Assembly: GCF_007858975.2 (NCBI RefSeq)
Contig: NZ_CP042220.2
Span: 4,216,001-4,280,000, forward strand
DNA length: 64,000 bases
Source: Dickeya poaceiphila
GTDB lineage: Bacteria > Pseudomonadota > Gammaproteobacteria > Enterobacterales > Enterobacteriaceae
Direction of reading: 5' to 3'
Below are positions 63,399 to 64,000 of this stretch, piece by piece (within the stretch, counting starts at the first letter, position 1; each line of letters starts with the position of its first letter). Position numbers and translations under genes: made by a program. Under the pieces are notes generated by a model that saw only the letters and a list, made by a program, of their open reading frames with translations, did no database searches and was not told where the DNA came from.

Positions 63399-64000
63399 CT
63401 ACTTCAGCACGTCCGGATTGACGCAGTTCTCTTTAACGTCACCACTGAGCGCGGCTATCAGGTTATCTACTGCGCAGGCCGCCATGTTGTAGCGGGTTTC
63501 ATGAGTGGCGGAACCGATGTGCGGCAGTGCGACCACATTCGGCAGCGTCAACAGCGGCGAGTCCATCGACAGCGGTTCTTTCTCAAACACATCCAGACCG
63601 GCGGCGTGCAGAGTGCCATTGGTCAATGCCTCGATTAGCGCCTGCTCATCCACCACCGGGCCGCGACCGATATTGATCAGAATCGCGCTGGATTTCATTT
63701 TCGCCAGTTGCGCCTTGCCGATCAGATGGTGGGTTTCCGGCGTCAATGGCAGGGTAATGCACAGAAAATCCGACTCCGCCAGCAGGGTGTCGAGATCACA
63801 ATAGCGGGCATTGAAACGCGTTTCTGCCGCGTCATGACGACGACGGGCGTTATAGAGCACCGGCATCCCGAAACCGAAGTGCGCCCGCTGCGCCACCGCC
63901 AGACCGATACGCCCCATACCCAAAATGCCGATGGTTTTGTGGTGAACATCAATACCGTACCAATCTTCACCGATGTTGTGCGTCCACTCGCCGGCCTTCA
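63399..64000 (-). CDS. ghrB: Glyoxylate/hydroxypyruvate reductase B, 3' part (5' end outside window)
   Basis: The frame stays open to the window edge, giving ~200 C-terminal residues ([32 protein letters not shown] onward). D-2-hydroxyacid dehydrogenase family: NAD(P) motif GMGRIG, catalytic Arg in [11 protein letters not shown], Glu in DVFEKEPLS, and His in [21 protein letters not shown]. It reduces glyoxylate, hydroxypyruvate and 2-keto-gluconates with NADPH. Closely matches E. coli GhrB; an internal ATG at 63923 is not the start. Confidence 0.93.
   Translation of the reverse strand, partial: KAGEWTHNIGEDWYGIDVHHKTIGILGMGRIGLAVAQRAHFGFGMPVLYNARRRHDAAETRFNARYCDLDTLLAESDFLCITLPLTPETHHLIGKAQLAKMKSSAILINIGRGPVVDEQALIEALTNGTLHAAGLDVFEKEPLSMDSPLLTLPNVVALPHIGSATHETRYNMAACAVDNLIAALSGDVKENCVNPDVLK

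Overview
The window is chromosomal DNA of a plant-pathogenic enterobacterium, almost certainly a Dickeya species. The indigoidine genes indABC lie beside the divergent pecM/pecS pair, a combination I know from Dickeya dadantii. Most other genes are close relatives of E. coli genes (xylose, mannitol, argG, sodA, glk, avtA, ghrB, yiaF, aldB). Many of these sit in one stretch of the E. coli map (about 80 min), so the backbone is ancestral, with accessory blocks inserted.

Layout. 1-1445: the end of an AraC-type regulator and a small acyl-CoA-dehydrogenase-like protein. 1780-10327: blue pigment synthesis (indC, indB, indA), the exporter pecM and the MarR-type repressor pecS. 10425-13344: argG, then the nickel/cobalt exporter rcnA and its repressor rcnR. 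13441-21935: the whole xylose regulon (xylR, xylHGF, xylAB). 22038-25634: aldB, fdhD, sodA. 26072-27952: a chemoreceptor behind a flagellar sigma-28 promoter. 28053-33081: mtlR-mtlD-mtlA with several CRP sites, then the yiaF lipoprotein.

33082-41557 is the most informative accessory block. A sigma-54 promoter with an NtrC-like site lies upstream of a guanidine-I (ykkC) riboswitch. The riboswitch leads an ABC importer, two DUF1989 proteins and a 1197-residue biotin carboxylase of the urea/guanidine carboxylase family. Together they read as a nitrogen-regulated guanidine-assimilation operon. The allophanate hydrolase that should finish the pathway is not in the window.

41677-52258 is a mosaic. 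It holds a secreted three-repeat cysteine protein, an MBOAT acyltransferase with two SGNH proteins, a YitT protein, an Lrp-family gene remnant, an actinobacterial-type SerC, a GNAT protein, glk, and a very AT-rich cassette with a small protein and a polysaccharide/MATE-type transporter. A 127-bp palindromic repeat element closes that cassette, and a shorter relative lies at 42001.

52433-59730 is a six-gene minus-strand operon. It encodes a peptide/nickel-type ABC importer, a luciferase-like monooxygenase and a CMD/AhpD-type protein. The right end has a small DUF1471 stress protein, avtA, an exported DUF4432 protein and the 3' part of ghrB.
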